This document shows positions 14,948 to 24,589 of a stretch of DNA of 64,000 nt, piece after piece. Numbering within the stretch: the first letter of the stretch is position 1; each line of letters starts with the position of its first letter. The translations under genes were made by a program, and so were the position numbers. This DNA is from Cumulibacter soli. Its GTDB lineage: Bacteria; Actinomycetota; Actinomycetes; Mycobacteriales; Antricoccaceae. The DNA lies in contig NZ_SMSG01000003.1 in assembly GCF_004382795.1 (NCBI RefSeq), positions 62,001 to 126,000 of the forward strand, given 5' to 3'. The notes under the pieces are model-generated. The model was given only the letters and a program-made list of their open reading frames with translations. It was not told the DNA's origin and did no database searches.

Positions 14948-16936
14948 GTGGGCCTCGTGTCCTCCCCAGCGCTGACGTCCAGCACGACCCCGACCCACAC
15001 TCGCGCGTTCGCGCTGTTTTCTCGCGTGATCGCCTGCACCATAGCGATGGCGGCCATCATCGTGTTTCCCTCGCCACCGGCGGCACACGCCGAGACAGGC
15101 GATCGGATCACGTCGTACGACATTCAGTACGTCGTGGACGCCGACGGATCGGTGCACGTCACCGAGACCATCGATTACCAATTCGCCAGCTACGGGCGGC
15201 ACGGCATCTTCCGTTGGTTGCAGTATCGCGGCGCCGCTGGCGAAGAGCAGGACCGGCTGTACGACATCAGCGAGTTCTCCGTGAGCAGCCCGACCGGGGC
15301 CTCGACGCGCACGCAACTCGAACAGCAGGTGGGTGAGGACGGCCGCAGCAGGTACGACGTGTATCAGATCGGGTCATCCAATGAGACCGTCGATGAATCC
15401 GAAACCTACGTCCTGACGTACACCATCGACGGCGCATTGAATCCCCAGGACGGCGAGGACACCGAGTTCTACTGGAACGCGACCGGAAACGAGTGGGACG
15501 CCGCGATCGATCAGGTCACCATCAGCGTCGAGGTACCCGACGGGCCTACCAAAGTCGCGTGCTGGGCGGGTCCGGCCGGCACCTCTGACCTCTGTGACAA
15601 CGCGAGTATCGAGGGCGGTGCGGCCATCTTCGAGCACACATCGAGTAGTTACGGCAGCAACTGGGGCGTCACCATCGACGTGGGTATCAATGCCGACGCG
15701 GTCGATGCCGCCCCGGTTTTCGTCGATCGGCCCACCTGGGCGAATCAGAACGGGTTTACGCCATTGCCGATGACGCTCGGCGGCGTTGCGCTGATCGGCC
15801 TGTCAGTATTCGGCTGGCGCCTGCGGTTACGTAGCCGTGATCGTCGGTTCGCGAATGTGCCGCCCGGGGTCATCCCGGACAACCCGGGCACCCGCGTCGC
15901 CGGAATCGGTTCGGGCGCGAAGGTCGTTGCCGACGATCTCTCCATCGAACCGCCGGTCGCGTTCTCGCCGCCACGCGGTATCAGCCCGGCACAGGCGAGT
16001 TATCTACGTCGCCCTGGCCACGACCCCGATCAACTGGCAGCCACAATCTTGGACCTCGCGCACCGTGGAGTGTTGCGCATCGTGGGCGACGAGTACGGCG
16101 ACAGCCGCCGAGTCGAGCTGCAATCGCGCGGTCGGCTGGAGCATCCGCATGAGCAGGCATTCGTGGATAACCTGTTCGCCGACGGTACGTCGGTCTCGCT
16201 GACCAAAGATGTGCCGCCGGGCGTCACACCGCCGCTGCACCGGCCGAACGATCGGTTGCGGGCCGCGCTGGCCAGTGATGTCAAACGACGTAAGTGGTTC
16301 GTCGCAGAACTCGGTGGCGCTCGCAAGAGCCTGCGCGCGCTCGGCTGGCTTCTGGCCATCGGTGGAATCGCTGTACTGCTGTACACGACGTATCAGTTCG
16401 AAACCGAGTCCACCGGCTCCGGGTTCGGCATCTGGGGTCTGGTCGCGCTACTTGCCGGCCCCATCCTGATCTGGATGTCGAAGCGCGGTCGTGGCCAGGG
16501 ACGCACGGCGATGGGGCGTGCGGTCATGGATCAGGTCGATGGTTTCGAGACATATCTGCGGACTGCTGAGGCCGACCAGTTGCGCTTCGAGGAAGGCGAA
16601 GACATCTTCTCGAAGTATCTGCCGTGGGCGGTCGCATTCGACGTCACCGAACGCTGGAGCCGGATCTGCGCTGACCTGAGCGCGCGAGGGCTGATTCCAG
16701 CCCAACCCGTGTGGTATTCGGGCAGATGGGACGGTCTGCATACCTACCTGTGGGTCTCATCCTTCAACCACCACATCAACTCCGCGGCGAGTGCACCCGC
16801 ACCGACGCCGTCCACCCTTGGATCCAGCGGTGGTTTCTCCGGCGGCGGGTTCGGTGGTTTCTCCGGTGGCAGCGGATTCGGCGGTGGCGGTTTCTCCGGC
16901 GGCGGTGGCGGCGGCGGGGGAGGCGGCTCCTGGTGA
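14948..16936 (+). CDS. DUF2207 membrane protein with Gly-rich C-terminus
   Basis: The 662-residue protein has a signal peptide (residues about 18-49, ending PPAAHA-ETG). An extracellular DUF2207 domain follows (ITSYDIQYVVDADGSVHVTE, then YGRHGIFRWL and VLTYTIDGAL). Then come a transmembrane helix (about 272-295), a cytoplasmic region, a pair of hydrophobic helices around LGWLLAIGGIAVLLYTTY and GIWGLVALLAGPILIW, and a further soluble part. The last 35 residues are almost only Gly, Phe and Ser, ending GGGGGSW, typical of this family. Function is unknown. It lies between pdxS and pdxT on the same strand. GTG codons at 14948 and 14957 are both possible starts. Confidence 0.88.
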   Translation: MGLVSSPALTSSTTPTHTRAFALFSRVIACTIAMAAIIVFPSPPAAHAETGDRITSYDIQYVVDADGSVHVTETIDYQFASYGRHGIFRWLQYRGAAGEEQDRLYDISEFSVSSPTGASTRTQLEQQVGEDGRSRYDVYQIGSSNETVDESETYVLTYTIDGALNPQDGEDTEFYWNATGNEWDAAIDQVTISVEVPDGPTKVACWAGPAGTSDLCDNASIEGGAAIFEHTSSSYGSNWGVTIDVGINADAVDAAPVFVDRPTWANQNGFTPLPMTLGGVALIGLSVFGWRLRLRSRDRRFANVPPGVIPDNPGTRVAGIGSGAKVVADDLSIEPPVAFSPPRGISPAQASYLRRPGHDPDQLAATILDLAHRGVLRIVGDEYGDSRRVELQSRGRLEHPHEQAFVDNLFADGTSVSLTKDVPPGVTPPLHRPNDRLRAALASDVKRRKWFVAELGGARKSLRALGWLLAIGGIAVLLYTTYQFETESTGSGFGIWGLVALLAGPILIWMSKRGRGQGRTAMGRAVMDQVDGFETYLRTAEADQLRFEEGEDIFSKYLPWAVAFDVTERWSRICADLSARGLIPAQPVWYSGRWDGLHTYLWVSSFNHHINSAASAPAPTPSTLGSSGGFSGGGFGGFSGGSGFGGGGFSGGGGGGGGGGSW

Positions 16937-17004
16937 TCGGGTCAGCCCGCGTCGAGTCGTAGGATCGGCGCACACCCCTATCGTCGTTGGAAGGCGTCTC
17001 ACCC

Positions 17005-18546
17005 ATGACCGAGCAGATCATTCCCGCCGAACGTGGCCACAGCCCGTGGGACTATTCAGGCGTGACGCGGGGCCCGGACGGGATCGCCCGGTACGACGAT
17101 CTGCCGCTCTCGCTCGTGCATATGCTGCAGAACGTCACGCGAGCCACTCCCGACGTCGAGGCGCTGGTCGAGGTTGGCGGCGAACGCTTGACCTACCGCG
17201 ACCTGTGGGACCGATCCGCCCGGGTAGCCGGCGGACTGCGCGCGGCCGGTGTGAAGCGCGGCGATCGCGCCGCGATCCTCAAGCCCGCCGGCAACGAGTG
17301 GGTGATCGCATTCTGGGGCACGCTGATGGCCGGCGCGGTCGTCGTTCCGGTGAACACTCGATTCGCTCCACCAGAGGTCGAGTACGTCGTGAACGACAGC
17401 GGCGCGGCGTACATCTTTGACGCTGAGGGCGCGCTGCCGGACGGCGAGGCATATCTGGCCGATGGGATCGAACAGCAGGATCTGGCCGCGATCTTTTACA
17501 CCAGTGGTACCACCGGACGTCCGAAGGGAGCCCTCACCTCGCATGAGGCGTTCCTGACCAACTGCGAGAACATGTGCCGTTGCACCGGGTTGGACCGCAA
17601 CGCCGGTGAAGAGTTCCGCACCCTCATCTCCGTACCGTTGTTCCACGTCACCGGCTGCAACAGCCAACTACTGATCGCGGCGTACGTCGGCGGCGCCAGC
17701 GTGATCCTGCCCAAGCTGGACGTCAAGCAACTACTGGGTTTGATTAGCGAAGAGCGGATCAGCAGCATGACGACCGTTCCGGCCATCTACAAACTGATCA
17801 TGCTCAACCCGGATCGGACGAACTACGACCTCTCGGGCGTGCGATGGGTCGGGTACGGCGGCGCGGCGATTCCCCCCTCGCTGGTGCATGAGTTGCAAGC
17901 GACGTTCCCGAAGGCCGTGTTGAAGAACGGCTTCGGAATGACGGAGTCCGCGTCCTTGATGACCGTCTTGTCGGGCGAGTACGCGGCCAAGCATGCTGAC
18001 TCGGTCGGCTTCGCATGCCCAGTGATCGATCTGGCGATCGACCTTCCCGATGAGGTCAGCGGCGTCGGCGAACTGCTCGCGCGCGGCCCGAACATCACCT
18101 CGGGCTACTGGAACAAACCGGACGCGACGCTCGACGCGTTCGAGGACGAGTGGTTACGCACCGGCGATCTCGCGCGCATCGACGAGAAGACAGGTCTGGT
18201 GTACCTCGCCGATCGCGCCAAGGACATGATCAACCGTGGTGGCGAAAACGTGTACAGCGTCGAAGTTGAGAACGCGCTCGCCGCGATCGACGGCATTGCC
18301 GAATCCGCTGTCGTCGCCGTTCCGGACAACGTGATGGGCGAGAAGGTCGGTGCGGTGATCGTGCCGACACCGGGGGCCGATCTTGATCCCGAGCACATTG
18401 TCGAGCAGTTGCAGGGCAAGCTCGCAGACTTCAAGATCCCGCAATTCATCCACCTGACGACCGATGCGTTGCCGAGGAACCCAGGAGGCAAGGTGCTCAA
18501 GCCGGCGCTACGCGCCGAGACTCAATGGGGCGCCCCGCTTCGGTAG
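17005..18546 (+). CDS. Acyl-CoA synthetase (AMP-forming, fatty acid-CoA ligase-like)
   Basis: An ANL-superfamily ligase that activates a carboxylic acid as an acyl-adenylate and transfers it to CoA. Visible motifs are the phosphate loop YTSGTTGRPKGAL, GFGMTESASLM, RTGDLARID, the hinge DRAKDMINRGGENVYSVEVE, and the C-terminal catalytic lysine in LPRNPGGKVLKPAL. It has 513 residues, normal for a stand-alone ligase. The ATG at 17005 is preferred over an in-frame TTG at 16987, because GGAAGG lies upstream of it. TAGGAT near 16961 could be its -10. The acid substrate cannot be told; medium- or long-chain fatty acids are the family default. Confidence 0.9.
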   Translation: MTEQIIPAERGHSPWDYSGVTRGPDGIARYDDLPLSLVHMLQNVTRATPDVEALVEVGGERLTYRDLWDRSARVAGGLRAAGVKRGDRAAILKPAGNEWVIAFWGTLMAGAVVVPVNTRFAPPEVEYVVNDSGAAYIFDAEGALPDGEAYLADGIEQQDLAAIFYTSGTTGRPKGALTSHEAFLTNCENMCRCTGLDRNAGEEFRTLISVPLFHVTGCNSQLLIAAYVGGASVILPKLDVKQLLGLISEERISSMTTVPAIYKLIMLNPDRTNYDLSGVRWVGYGGAAIPPSLVHELQATFPKAVLKNGFGMTESASLMTVLSGEYAAKHADSVGFACPVIDLAIDLPDEVSGVGELLARGPNITSGYWNKPDATLDAFEDEWLRTGDLARIDEKTGLVYLADRAKDMINRGGENVYSVEVENALAAIDGIAESAVVAVPDNVMGEKVGAVIVPTPGADLDPEHIVEQLQGKLADFKIPQFIHLTTDALPRNPGGKVLKPALRAETQWGAPLR

Positions 18547-18586
18547 GTGCGTAGCAATCGCTGCTATACAACAGAATTGAGAACTC

Positions 18587-19198
18587 ATGAGTTCACCGAC
18601 TATTGGTGTTCTTGCCCTGCAAGGTGACGTTGCCGAGCACCGCGGGGCGCTGCAGCGGGCAGGTGCCCAGGTTGTTGCCGTACGACGCCCGAACCAACTC
18701 GCCGGACTTGATGGAATCTTGCTGCCGGGTGGTGAGTCGACCACGATCGACAAATTGCTGAGGGCCTTCGGGCTGATGGATCCGCTGCGCACGGCTATCC
18801 GGGGCGGTTTGCCGGCGTACGGCTCGTGTGCCGGAATGATTCTGCTGGCCGATCGTCTCGTCGACGGACGATCGGATCAGCAGACGATTGGCGGGATCGA
18901 TATGACCGTGCGTCGCAACGCGTTCGGCAGGCAGGTCGACTCGTTCGAGTCGACGGTGCATATGCCGCTCGTGGGCGATTCGCCGATGCGGGCAGTGTTC
19001 ATTCGCGCGCCGTGGGTGGAGGCGACCGGCGAGGGGGTCGAGATCCTCGGTCGTGTCGAAGATGGCCCGGCAGCCGGTAGAATCGTCGCCGTACGGCAGG
19101 GCAACATCATCGCGACGTCATTTCACCCGGAGGTCACCGCTGACTTTCGGGTGCATGACGCATTTGTCGACCTCGTCAGGTTGAGCGCGGCGTCGTAG
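18587..19198 (+). CDS. pdxT: Pyridoxal 5'-phosphate synthase, glutaminase subunit PdxT
   Basis: PdxT hydrolyses glutamine and channels ammonia to PdxS. The class I glutaminase triad is visible: C81 in YGSCAGMI, H180 and E182 in [19 protein letters not shown] and LPGGEST are PdxT-typical. It has 203 residues, normal length. The ATG at 18587 has only a weak purine stretch upstream (GAGAAC). TATACA at about 18564 may be a -10 element, so it may be transcribed on its own rather than with the acyl-CoA ligase 40 bases upstream. Confidence 0.97.
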   Translation: MSSPTIGVLALQGDVAEHRGALQRAGAQVVAVRRPNQLAGLDGILLPGGESTTIDKLLRAFGLMDPLRTAIRGGLPAYGSCAGMILLADRLVDGRSDQQTIGGIDMTVRRNAFGRQVDSFESTVHMPLVGDSPMRAVFIRAPWVEATGEGVEILGRVEDGPAAGRIVAVRQGNIIATSFHPEVTADFRVHDAFVDLVRLSAAS

Positions 19199-19246
19199 TC
19201 TGGTCGCCAGATCACAGCGCAGTACGAAGGAAAGAGGACGTATCGA

Positions 19247-20002
19247 ATGAGTGGGCATTCCAAATGGGCCACCACCAAGCACAAGAAGGCGGTGATCGAC
19301 GCCAAGCGCGGCAAGTTGTTTGCCAAGCTCGTCAAGAACGTTGAAGTCGCAGCACGCACTGGCGGCGGCGACCCTGATGGAAACCCGACGCTCTACGATG
19401 CGATCACCAAGGCCAAGAAGAACTCGGTCCCGAACGACAACATCGAACGCGCTCGCAAGCGCGGTGCCGGCGAAGAAGCAGGCGGCGCCGACTGGCAGAC
19501 CATCATGTACGAGGGTTACGGCCCCAATGGTGTCGCGATGATGATCGAGTGTCTTACCGACAACAAGAACCGCGCGGCGATGGAAGTGCGCACCACGATG
19601 ACCCGCAACGGTGGCCAGATGGCCGACCCGGGGTCAGTTGCGTACATGTTCGCCCGCAAGGGCGTAGTGATCGTGCCGAAGAACGAGCTCAGCGAGGACG
19701 ACGTCCTCGAGGTCGTACTCGAGTCGGGTGCCGAAGAAGTCAATGACCTCGGCGAGTCCTTCGAAGTTGTCAGCGAGGCCACCGACCTGGTGAACGTGCG
19801 TTCGTCGCTGCAGGCAGCGGGATACGACTACGATTCGGCCGAATCTAGCTTCCTACCGAGCGTCAACGTGCCGTTGGACGCCGAGGCCGCGCAGAAAGTG
19901 TTCAAACTCGTCGACGCGCTCGAGGACTGCGATGACGTACAGAACATCTGGGCCAACTTCGATGTCTCCGACGAGATCATGGCCGAGCTCGACGCGTCAT
20001 AG
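19247..20002 (+). CDS. yebC: YebC/PmpR family protein
   Basis: The product begins [20 protein letters not shown], the hallmark of the YebC/PmpR family, with later [19 protein letters not shown] and [16 protein letters not shown]. Proteins of this family act as DNA-binding regulators in some bacteria and, by recent work, help ribosomes through proline stretches. It has 251 residues, normal length. A clear ribosome binding site (AAGGAAAGAGGA) precedes the ATG. The position directly before ruvC is widely conserved in actinobacteria. Confidence 0.97.
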   Translation: MSGHSKWATTKHKKAVIDAKRGKLFAKLVKNVEVAARTGGGDPDGNPTLYDAITKAKKNSVPNDNIERARKRGAGEEAGGADWQTIMYEGYGPNGVAMMIECLTDNKNRAAMEVRTTMTRNGGQMADPGSVAYMFARKGVVIVPKNELSEDDVLEVVLESGAEEVNDLGESFEVVSEATDLVNVRSSLQAAGYDYDSAESSFLPSVNVPLDAEAAQKVFKLVDALEDCDDVQNIWANFDVSDEIMAELDAS

Positions 20003-20098
20003 ATCCACCCCCGATCGCCCGGCGTGTGCTGTCAGCGCATGACCGGGCGATCGCCTACTCTCGACCTCGAACAGGTGTGCGAGGGTTGAGGGGCGCGG

Positions 20099-20626
20099 AT
20101 GAGGGTACTCGGGGTCGACCCTGGACTGACCAGGTGCGGATTCGGGGTCGTGGAAGGACGACCTGGTAAGCCGCTCATCCATCTGTACCACTCGGTGGAG
20201 CGAACCCCGACCACGCTGGAAGTCGCCGAGCGACTCCTACTGTTATCGCGCGCCATTCAGCACCACATCGAGGTCTATCGGCCAGCGGCGGTGGCGGTCG
20301 AGCGAGTCTTCAGCCAACACAACACGCGGACCGTGATGGGCGTCGCCCAGGCCGCAGGCGTAGCGATGCTGCGCGCCGCAGAAGCCGACATCCCGGTAGC
20401 GCTCTACACGCCCTCCGAGGTCAAGGCCGCCGTCACCGGCTCTGGGCGCGCCGATAAGGCCCAGGTGCAGCTGATGATTACCCGCATCCTGCGACTCCAA
20501 ACCGCGCCGAAACCCGCCGACGCCGCCGATGCATTAGCTATCGCGAGCTGCCACATTTGGCGCGGCGGCACCGCTGACAAACTTGCCGCCGCCGTGGCGT
20601 CGGCCCACCGAAAGGTGACCCGATGA
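20099..20626 (+). CDS. ruvC: Holliday junction endodeoxyribonuclease RuvC
   Basis: RuvC cuts Holliday junctions as the nuclease of the RuvABC resolvasome. The acidic catalytic set is visible: D7 in [10 protein letters not shown], a Glu at about 68 in VAVERVFSQ, and the Asp pair in [15 protein letters not shown]. It has 175 residues, normal length. The ATG at 20099 is chosen from the MRVLGVDPG start typical of the family. It overlaps ruvA by four bases. Confidence 0.98.
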   Translation: MRVLGVDPGLTRCGFGVVEGRPGKPLIHLYHSVERTPTTLEVAERLLLLSRAIQHHIEVYRPAAVAVERVFSQHNTRTVMGVAQAAGVAMLRAAEADIPVALYTPSEVKAAVTGSGRADKAQVQLMITRILRLQTAPKPADAADALAIASCHIWRGGTADKLAAAVASAHRKVTR

Positions 20627-21249
20627 TCGCGAGCGTGCATGGCCTCGTGCGCAGTCTCGGACCCAGTTCAGCAGTCGTTGAGGTCGGCGGGGTGGGAATG
20701 CTGGTGCAGTGCACACCAGGCACGCTGGCGCGACTGCAGGTGGGGGAGCAGGCCAACATCTCCACCAGCCTGGTCGTCCGCGAAGATTCGCTCACGCTCT
20801 TCGGCTTCGCTACCGACGACGAACGGGAATTGTTCGAGTTGTTGCAGACCGCCAGCGGTATCGGCCCCAAGGTCGCGCAGGCCGTGCTGGGAACACTCTC
20901 GCCACGGGATGTGCGCGCGGCGATCGCGCTCGCTGATATCGCGGTCCTGACCAGAGTGCCGGGGATCGGCAAGAAGGGCGCCGAGCGAATGGTGCTGGAC
21001 CTTCGCGACAAGGTCAGCATGCTGCCGGAATCCGGCGACCCTCTGGTGCCGCTGCCGGCCGAGGTCGCGCCGGTGGCGCCGTGGCGCGATCAGTTGCTGG
21101 GAGCGCTGACGGGGCTCGGATGGTCTTCCGCCGAGGCTGAGGACGCGATCGCGGTGGTTGAACCAACCGCCGACGCTGCGATGGAAACTGAAGGCAGGGT
21201 GGAGGTCAGCGCGCTGCTGCGACTCGCGCTTCGAGCACTGAGCAAATGA
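20623..21249 (+). CDS. ruvA: Holliday junction branch migration protein RuvA
   Basis: RuvA binds four-way junctions and loads RuvB. Visible are the N-terminal OB-fold start [14 protein letters not shown], the two helix-hairpin-helix segments [15 protein letters not shown] and [17 protein letters not shown], and a C-terminal domain ([16 protein letters not shown]) that contacts RuvB. It has 208 residues. The ATG at 20623 overlaps the ruvC stop (ATGA). Confidence 0.98.
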   Translation: MIASVHGLVRSLGPSSAVVEVGGVGMLVQCTPGTLARLQVGEQANISTSLVVREDSLTLFGFATDDERELFELLQTASGIGPKVAQAVLGTLSPRDVRAAIALADIAVLTRVPGIGKKGAERMVLDLRDKVSMLPESGDPLVPLPAEVAPVAPWRDQLLGALTGLGWSSAEAEDAIAVVEPTADAAMETEGRVEVSALLRLALRALSK

Positions 21250-21288
21250 CAACGTCGAAGGACCGACAACTAGGCATACTGGACTCTG

Positions 21289-22323
21289 ATGACTGATCAC
21301 CCCGATGAGCTGCCGCAGCTCGTATCGCCGTACGCCGACATCGACGAACGTGATGTCGAGACGTCGCTTCGACCGGCGGTCCTGCAAGAGTTCATCGGTC
21401 AGGTCCGCGTTCGCGAACAACTTGGCGTCGTACTAGATAGCGCGAAGGCGCGTAACCAACCGCCGGATCACATCCTGCTGTCCGGCCCACCAGGGCTGGG
21501 CAAGACCAGTCTGGCGATGATCATCGCCGCCGAACTAGGTGCGGCGATCCGGGTAACCAGCGGGCCGGCGATTCAGCGTGCTGGTGACCTCGCTGCGATG
21601 CTGTCGACGTTGGAGCCCGGCGATGTGCTGTTCATCGACGAGATCCATCGAATCGCTCGACCCGCTGAGGAGATGCTCTATATCGCGATGGAGGATTTCC
21701 GGGTCGATGTAGTTGTCGGTAAAGGGCCCGGCGCCACCGCGATCCCGCTGGACGTCGCACCGTTCACCCTCGTGGGCGCCACGACCCGCTCCGGCCTGTT
21801 GACCGGTCCATTACGAGACCGCTTCGGCTTCGTCGGACATATGGACTTCTACGAGGACGACGAACTCGAACGGGTGATCACCCGCAGCGCGGACCTGCTA
21901 CAGATCCCGATGGAGTCCGCCGGCGCCGCCGAAATTGCCCGGCGGAGCCGCGGCACGCCGCGTATCGCCAATCGGTTGTTGCGCCGCGCGCGCGACTTCG
22001 CGCAGGTCCGCGCGGACGGGCACCTCACCCGCGAGGTGGCGCGCGCCGCACTCGATGTGTACGACGTGGACGAAATAGGGCTCGACCGGCTTGACCGGAT
22101 GGTGATCGAGGCATTGGTACGTCAGTTCAACGGTGGCCCGGTCGGCGTCTCAACCCTTGCGCTGGCAGTAGGCGAGGAGATGCAGACCGTCGAGGAGGTC
22201 GCCGAGCCATTTTTGGTCCGCGCTGGCCTGCTGGCTCGAACCCCACGAGGGCGGATCGCGACCCGTTCGGGGTGGGAACATGTGGGGGTCGCCATGCCGA
22301 ATGATGAATCCGCGCTGTTCTAG
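21289..22323 (+). CDS. ruvB: Holliday junction branch migration ATPase RuvB
   Basis: RuvB is the hexameric AAA+ motor of branch migration. Walker A GPPGLGKT is at residues 66-73, Walker B in VLFIDEIHR, sensor 1 in [10 protein letters not shown], and the arginine-finger region in RDRFGF. The C-terminal winged helix contains [14 protein letters not shown]. It has 344 residues. It starts 39 bases after ruvA. TACTGG lies six bases before the ATG and no ribosome binding site is seen, so a second, leaderless transcript within the ruv operon is possible. Confidence 0.98.
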   Translation: MTDHPDELPQLVSPYADIDERDVETSLRPAVLQEFIGQVRVREQLGVVLDSAKARNQPPDHILLSGPPGLGKTSLAMIIAAELGAAIRVTSGPAIQRAGDLAAMLSTLEPGDVLFIDEIHRIARPAEEMLYIAMEDFRVDVVVGKGPGATAIPLDVAPFTLVGATTRSGLLTGPLRDRFGFVGHMDFYEDDELERVITRSADLLQIPMESAGAAEIARRSRGTPRIANRLLRRARDFAQVRADGHLTREVARAALDVYDVDEIGLDRLDRMVIEALVRQFNGGPVGVSTLALAVGEEMQTVEEVAEPFLVRAGLLARTPRGRIATRSGWEHVGVAMPNDESALF

Positions 22324-22426
22324 CTGTTACCGATGTGGCTTAGACTAGGAAATCGGCGCATCCTGGCCTGGGCGGTTCTCCCAGATGGATGCCGCCAACG
22401 TAGACCATCCACGCTAGGAAGCTCCT

Positions 22427-22783
22427 GTGTATCTCGCCGCCGACGGACAGTCCGGACTCGCTTCGAACCTGACTCTGCTCCTGCCCCTCCTGCTCATCGC
22501 CGGAATGATCTTTCTGATGATGCGCGGCCGAAAGAAGCAGGCTGCACAGCAGGCCGCGATGGTGACTCAGCTGGTCCCCGGTACGCGGGTACTGCTGGGC
22601 AGCGGTTTCTTCGGCACAATCCAGTCCGTTGACGACGATCGCGCTGACGTAGAAATCGCCCCCGGCGTCGTCACCACGGTGCTCACCCGCGCGATCTTGC
22701 GAATCGACCGTAGCGAGTCGCTGCCCGGCGACGATGTTATTGGCCGTGACGAACCACCGGCCTCCCCAATCGACGAGCGCTGA
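22427..22783 (+). CDS. yajC: Preprotein translocase subunit YajC
   Basis: YajC is the small single-pass partner of the SecDF complex. One transmembrane helix (LTLLLPLLLIAGMIFLMM, about residues 15-32) is followed by the basic RGRKKQAAQQ and the family motif LVPGTRVLLGSGFFGTIQSV. It has 118 residues. The start is a GTG with AGGAAG upstream. TAGACT near 22349 may be its -10. It heads the yajC-secD-secF set. Confidence 0.95.
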   Translation: MYLAADGQSGLASNLTLLLPLLLIAGMIFLMMRGRKKQAAQQAAMVTQLVPGTRVLLGSGFFGTIQSVDDDRADVEIAPGVVTTVLTRAILRIDRSESLPGDDVIGRDEPPASPIDER

Positions 22784-22813
22784 GCCCTGACCTAACGAAA
22801 GGGCACCAGTCTC

Positions 22814-24589
22814 TTGGCACGACCACACGGTTATATGCCGGTGGCGCGATACTTCCTCGCGCTGATGGCTCTTCTCGCTGCGCTGTACGCCGGTGTGTTT
22901 CTCGGCGGCGATAGCAACACGCCCAAACTAGGCCTGGACCTACGCGGCGGCACCACCGTCACCCTGCGGGCACTGACCGAGGACGGCGATGCGCCGCGCT
23001 CGGAAGATCTCGAGGTCGCTCGCGGCATTATCGAAGACCGCGTGAATGGGCTGGGCGTCGCGTCAGCCGAGGTGACCACCGAAGGCGATCGCAATATCGT
23101 GATCTCGGTCCCCGGTGCCGGCGGCGAACAGGTGCAACAGCTCGGCGCTACCGCGCTGCTGGAGATGCGCTCCGTCGTGCAGGTCTTGGCGCCTGATTCG
23201 ACCGAACAGAGCGACGAATCCGATGCCGCTGCAACCGCATCGGGCTCTGAGGCTTCCGCATCCGATGAATCGGCGTCCAACGAATCGGAGGCCGCATCCT
23301 CCGAACCGTCGCAGGCCGACGCCTCTTCCTCGCCGGCGCCCGAATCGTCAGAGGCACCCTCCTCCGAGGCGCCCGCGTCGGGCAGCGCCGACGACGTCCC
23401 CGACGCAGGTGACGTCGTCGACGAGGACAGCAACACTCAGACGATCAACCAGGGTGCCGACACGCAGGAGGGTGCGCTGGCCATCGCGCCGGAACTCGAC
23501 TGCGCGAAGGTGAACGTCGACGCGACTCGTCCGAAGGCCGACCAGTTCATGGTCGCGTGTGGTGATTCCGGCGAGAAGTACATCCTGGGGCCGGTAATTT
23601 TCGAAGGCACCCAGATCACTGACGCTGGCGCGGGGTACGACACCCAAACCGGTCAGGGATGGGTCGTATCGCTCGACCTCAACAATGAAGCGCGCGGAAC
23701 GTGGGCCGACTACACCGGCGCCAACATCGGCAAGCAGACCGCGTTCGTGCTTGACCAGCGTGTGCTCACCGCGCCGACGATCAACAACCGGATCGACGGC
23801 ACGACCCAGATCACTGGCCAGTTCAATCAGGAGTCGGCGACCAACCTCGCTAATTCGTTGAAGTATGGCGCGTTGCCACTGAGCTTCACCCAGTCCGAGG
23901 CGCGACAGGTGTCGGCCACGCTGGGTCTAGAACAGCTCGAGGCCGGTCTGTTGGCCGGCGGTATCGGACTCGCGCTGGTCGTGGTCTTCTGTCTGGCCTA
24001 CTACCGCCTGCTCGGATTACTGACCGTCGCGAGCCTGGTCGTCTCCGGTGTCCTGGTGTACGCCGTACTGGTGTTGCTCTCGCGGGGTATAGGGCTCACC
24101 CTGACGTTGTCGGGAATCGCCGGCTTTATCGTCGCAATCGGCATCACGGCGGACTCGTTCGTCGTGTACTTCGAGAGACTTAAGGACGAGGTACGCGAGG
24201 GCAGAACCATGCGCTCCGCGGTCCCGCGGGCGTGGGCGCGTGCTCGTAAGACGATTCTGTCCGCCGACGCCGTCAGCTTCCTGGCAGCGCTGATCCTGTA
24301 TCTGATGACCGTGGGCGAGGTGCGTGGCTTCGCCTTCACGCTCGGCCTGTCGACGATCCTCGACCTGCTGGTTGTCTTCCTCTTCACGCATCCGTTGATG
24401 TCGTGGCTGTCGAGATTCTCGATCTTCTCCTCGCCGATCATTTCCGGACTCGGGCATGCCGTGCCTAGCGGCCGTGTCGCCACTGAGCACCGCACCAGCA
24501 AGGACGCCGCCAAGGAGCGCGCTGCCGCCCGCCGGGCCGCCGCGCGTGAGAAACAAGAAGCTGACGCGGCGACCGAGGAGCCGACATGA
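22814..24589 (+). CDS. secD: Protein translocase subunit SecD
   Basis: SecD uses the proton gradient to pull exported proteins across the membrane. After the first helix (about 10-28) comes LGLDLRGGTTVTLRA, the family signature. A long periplasmic region is interrupted at about residues 135-205 by a low-complexity Ser/Glu/Ala stretch. The C-terminal five helices begin near LLAGGIGLALVVVFCLAYY and include the functional GITADSFVVYFERLKDE. The total is 591 residues. The start is a TTG with GAAAGGG upstream, and the stop overlaps the secF ATG. Acidic inserts of this kind are common in actinobacterial SecD. Confidence 0.97.
   Translation: MARPHGYMPVARYFLALMALLAALYAGVFLGGDSNTPKLGLDLRGGTTVTLRALTEDGDAPRSEDLEVARGIIEDRVNGLGVASAEVTTEGDRNIVISVPGAGGEQVQQLGATALLEMRSVVQVLAPDSTEQSDESDAAATASGSEASASDESASNESEAASSEPSQADASSSPAPESSEAPSSEAPASGSADDVPDAGDVVDEDSNTQTINQGADTQEGALAIAPELDCAKVNVDATRPKADQFMVACGDSGEKYILGPVIFEGTQITDAGAGYDTQTGQGWVVSLDLNNEARGTWADYTGANIGKQTAFVLDQRVLTAPTINNRIDGTTQITGQFNQESATNLANSLKYGALPLSFTQSEARQVSATLGLEQLEAGLLAGGIGLALVVVFCLAYYRLLGLLTVASLVVSGVLVYAVLVLLSRGIGLTLTLSGIAGFIVAIGITADSFVVYFERLKDEVREGRTMRSAVPRAWARARKTILSADAVSFLAALILYLMTVGEVRGFAFTLGLSTILDLLVVFLFTHPLMSWLSRFSIFSSPIISGLGHAVPSGRVATEHRTSKDAAKERAAARRAAAREKQEADAATEEPT

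Noticed and set aside
13950-15316. Long minus-strand frames of 316-402 codons over pdxS and the repeat cluster
   Set aside because: pdxS is certain on the plus strand; the frames translate the repeat region and have no recognisable domain.
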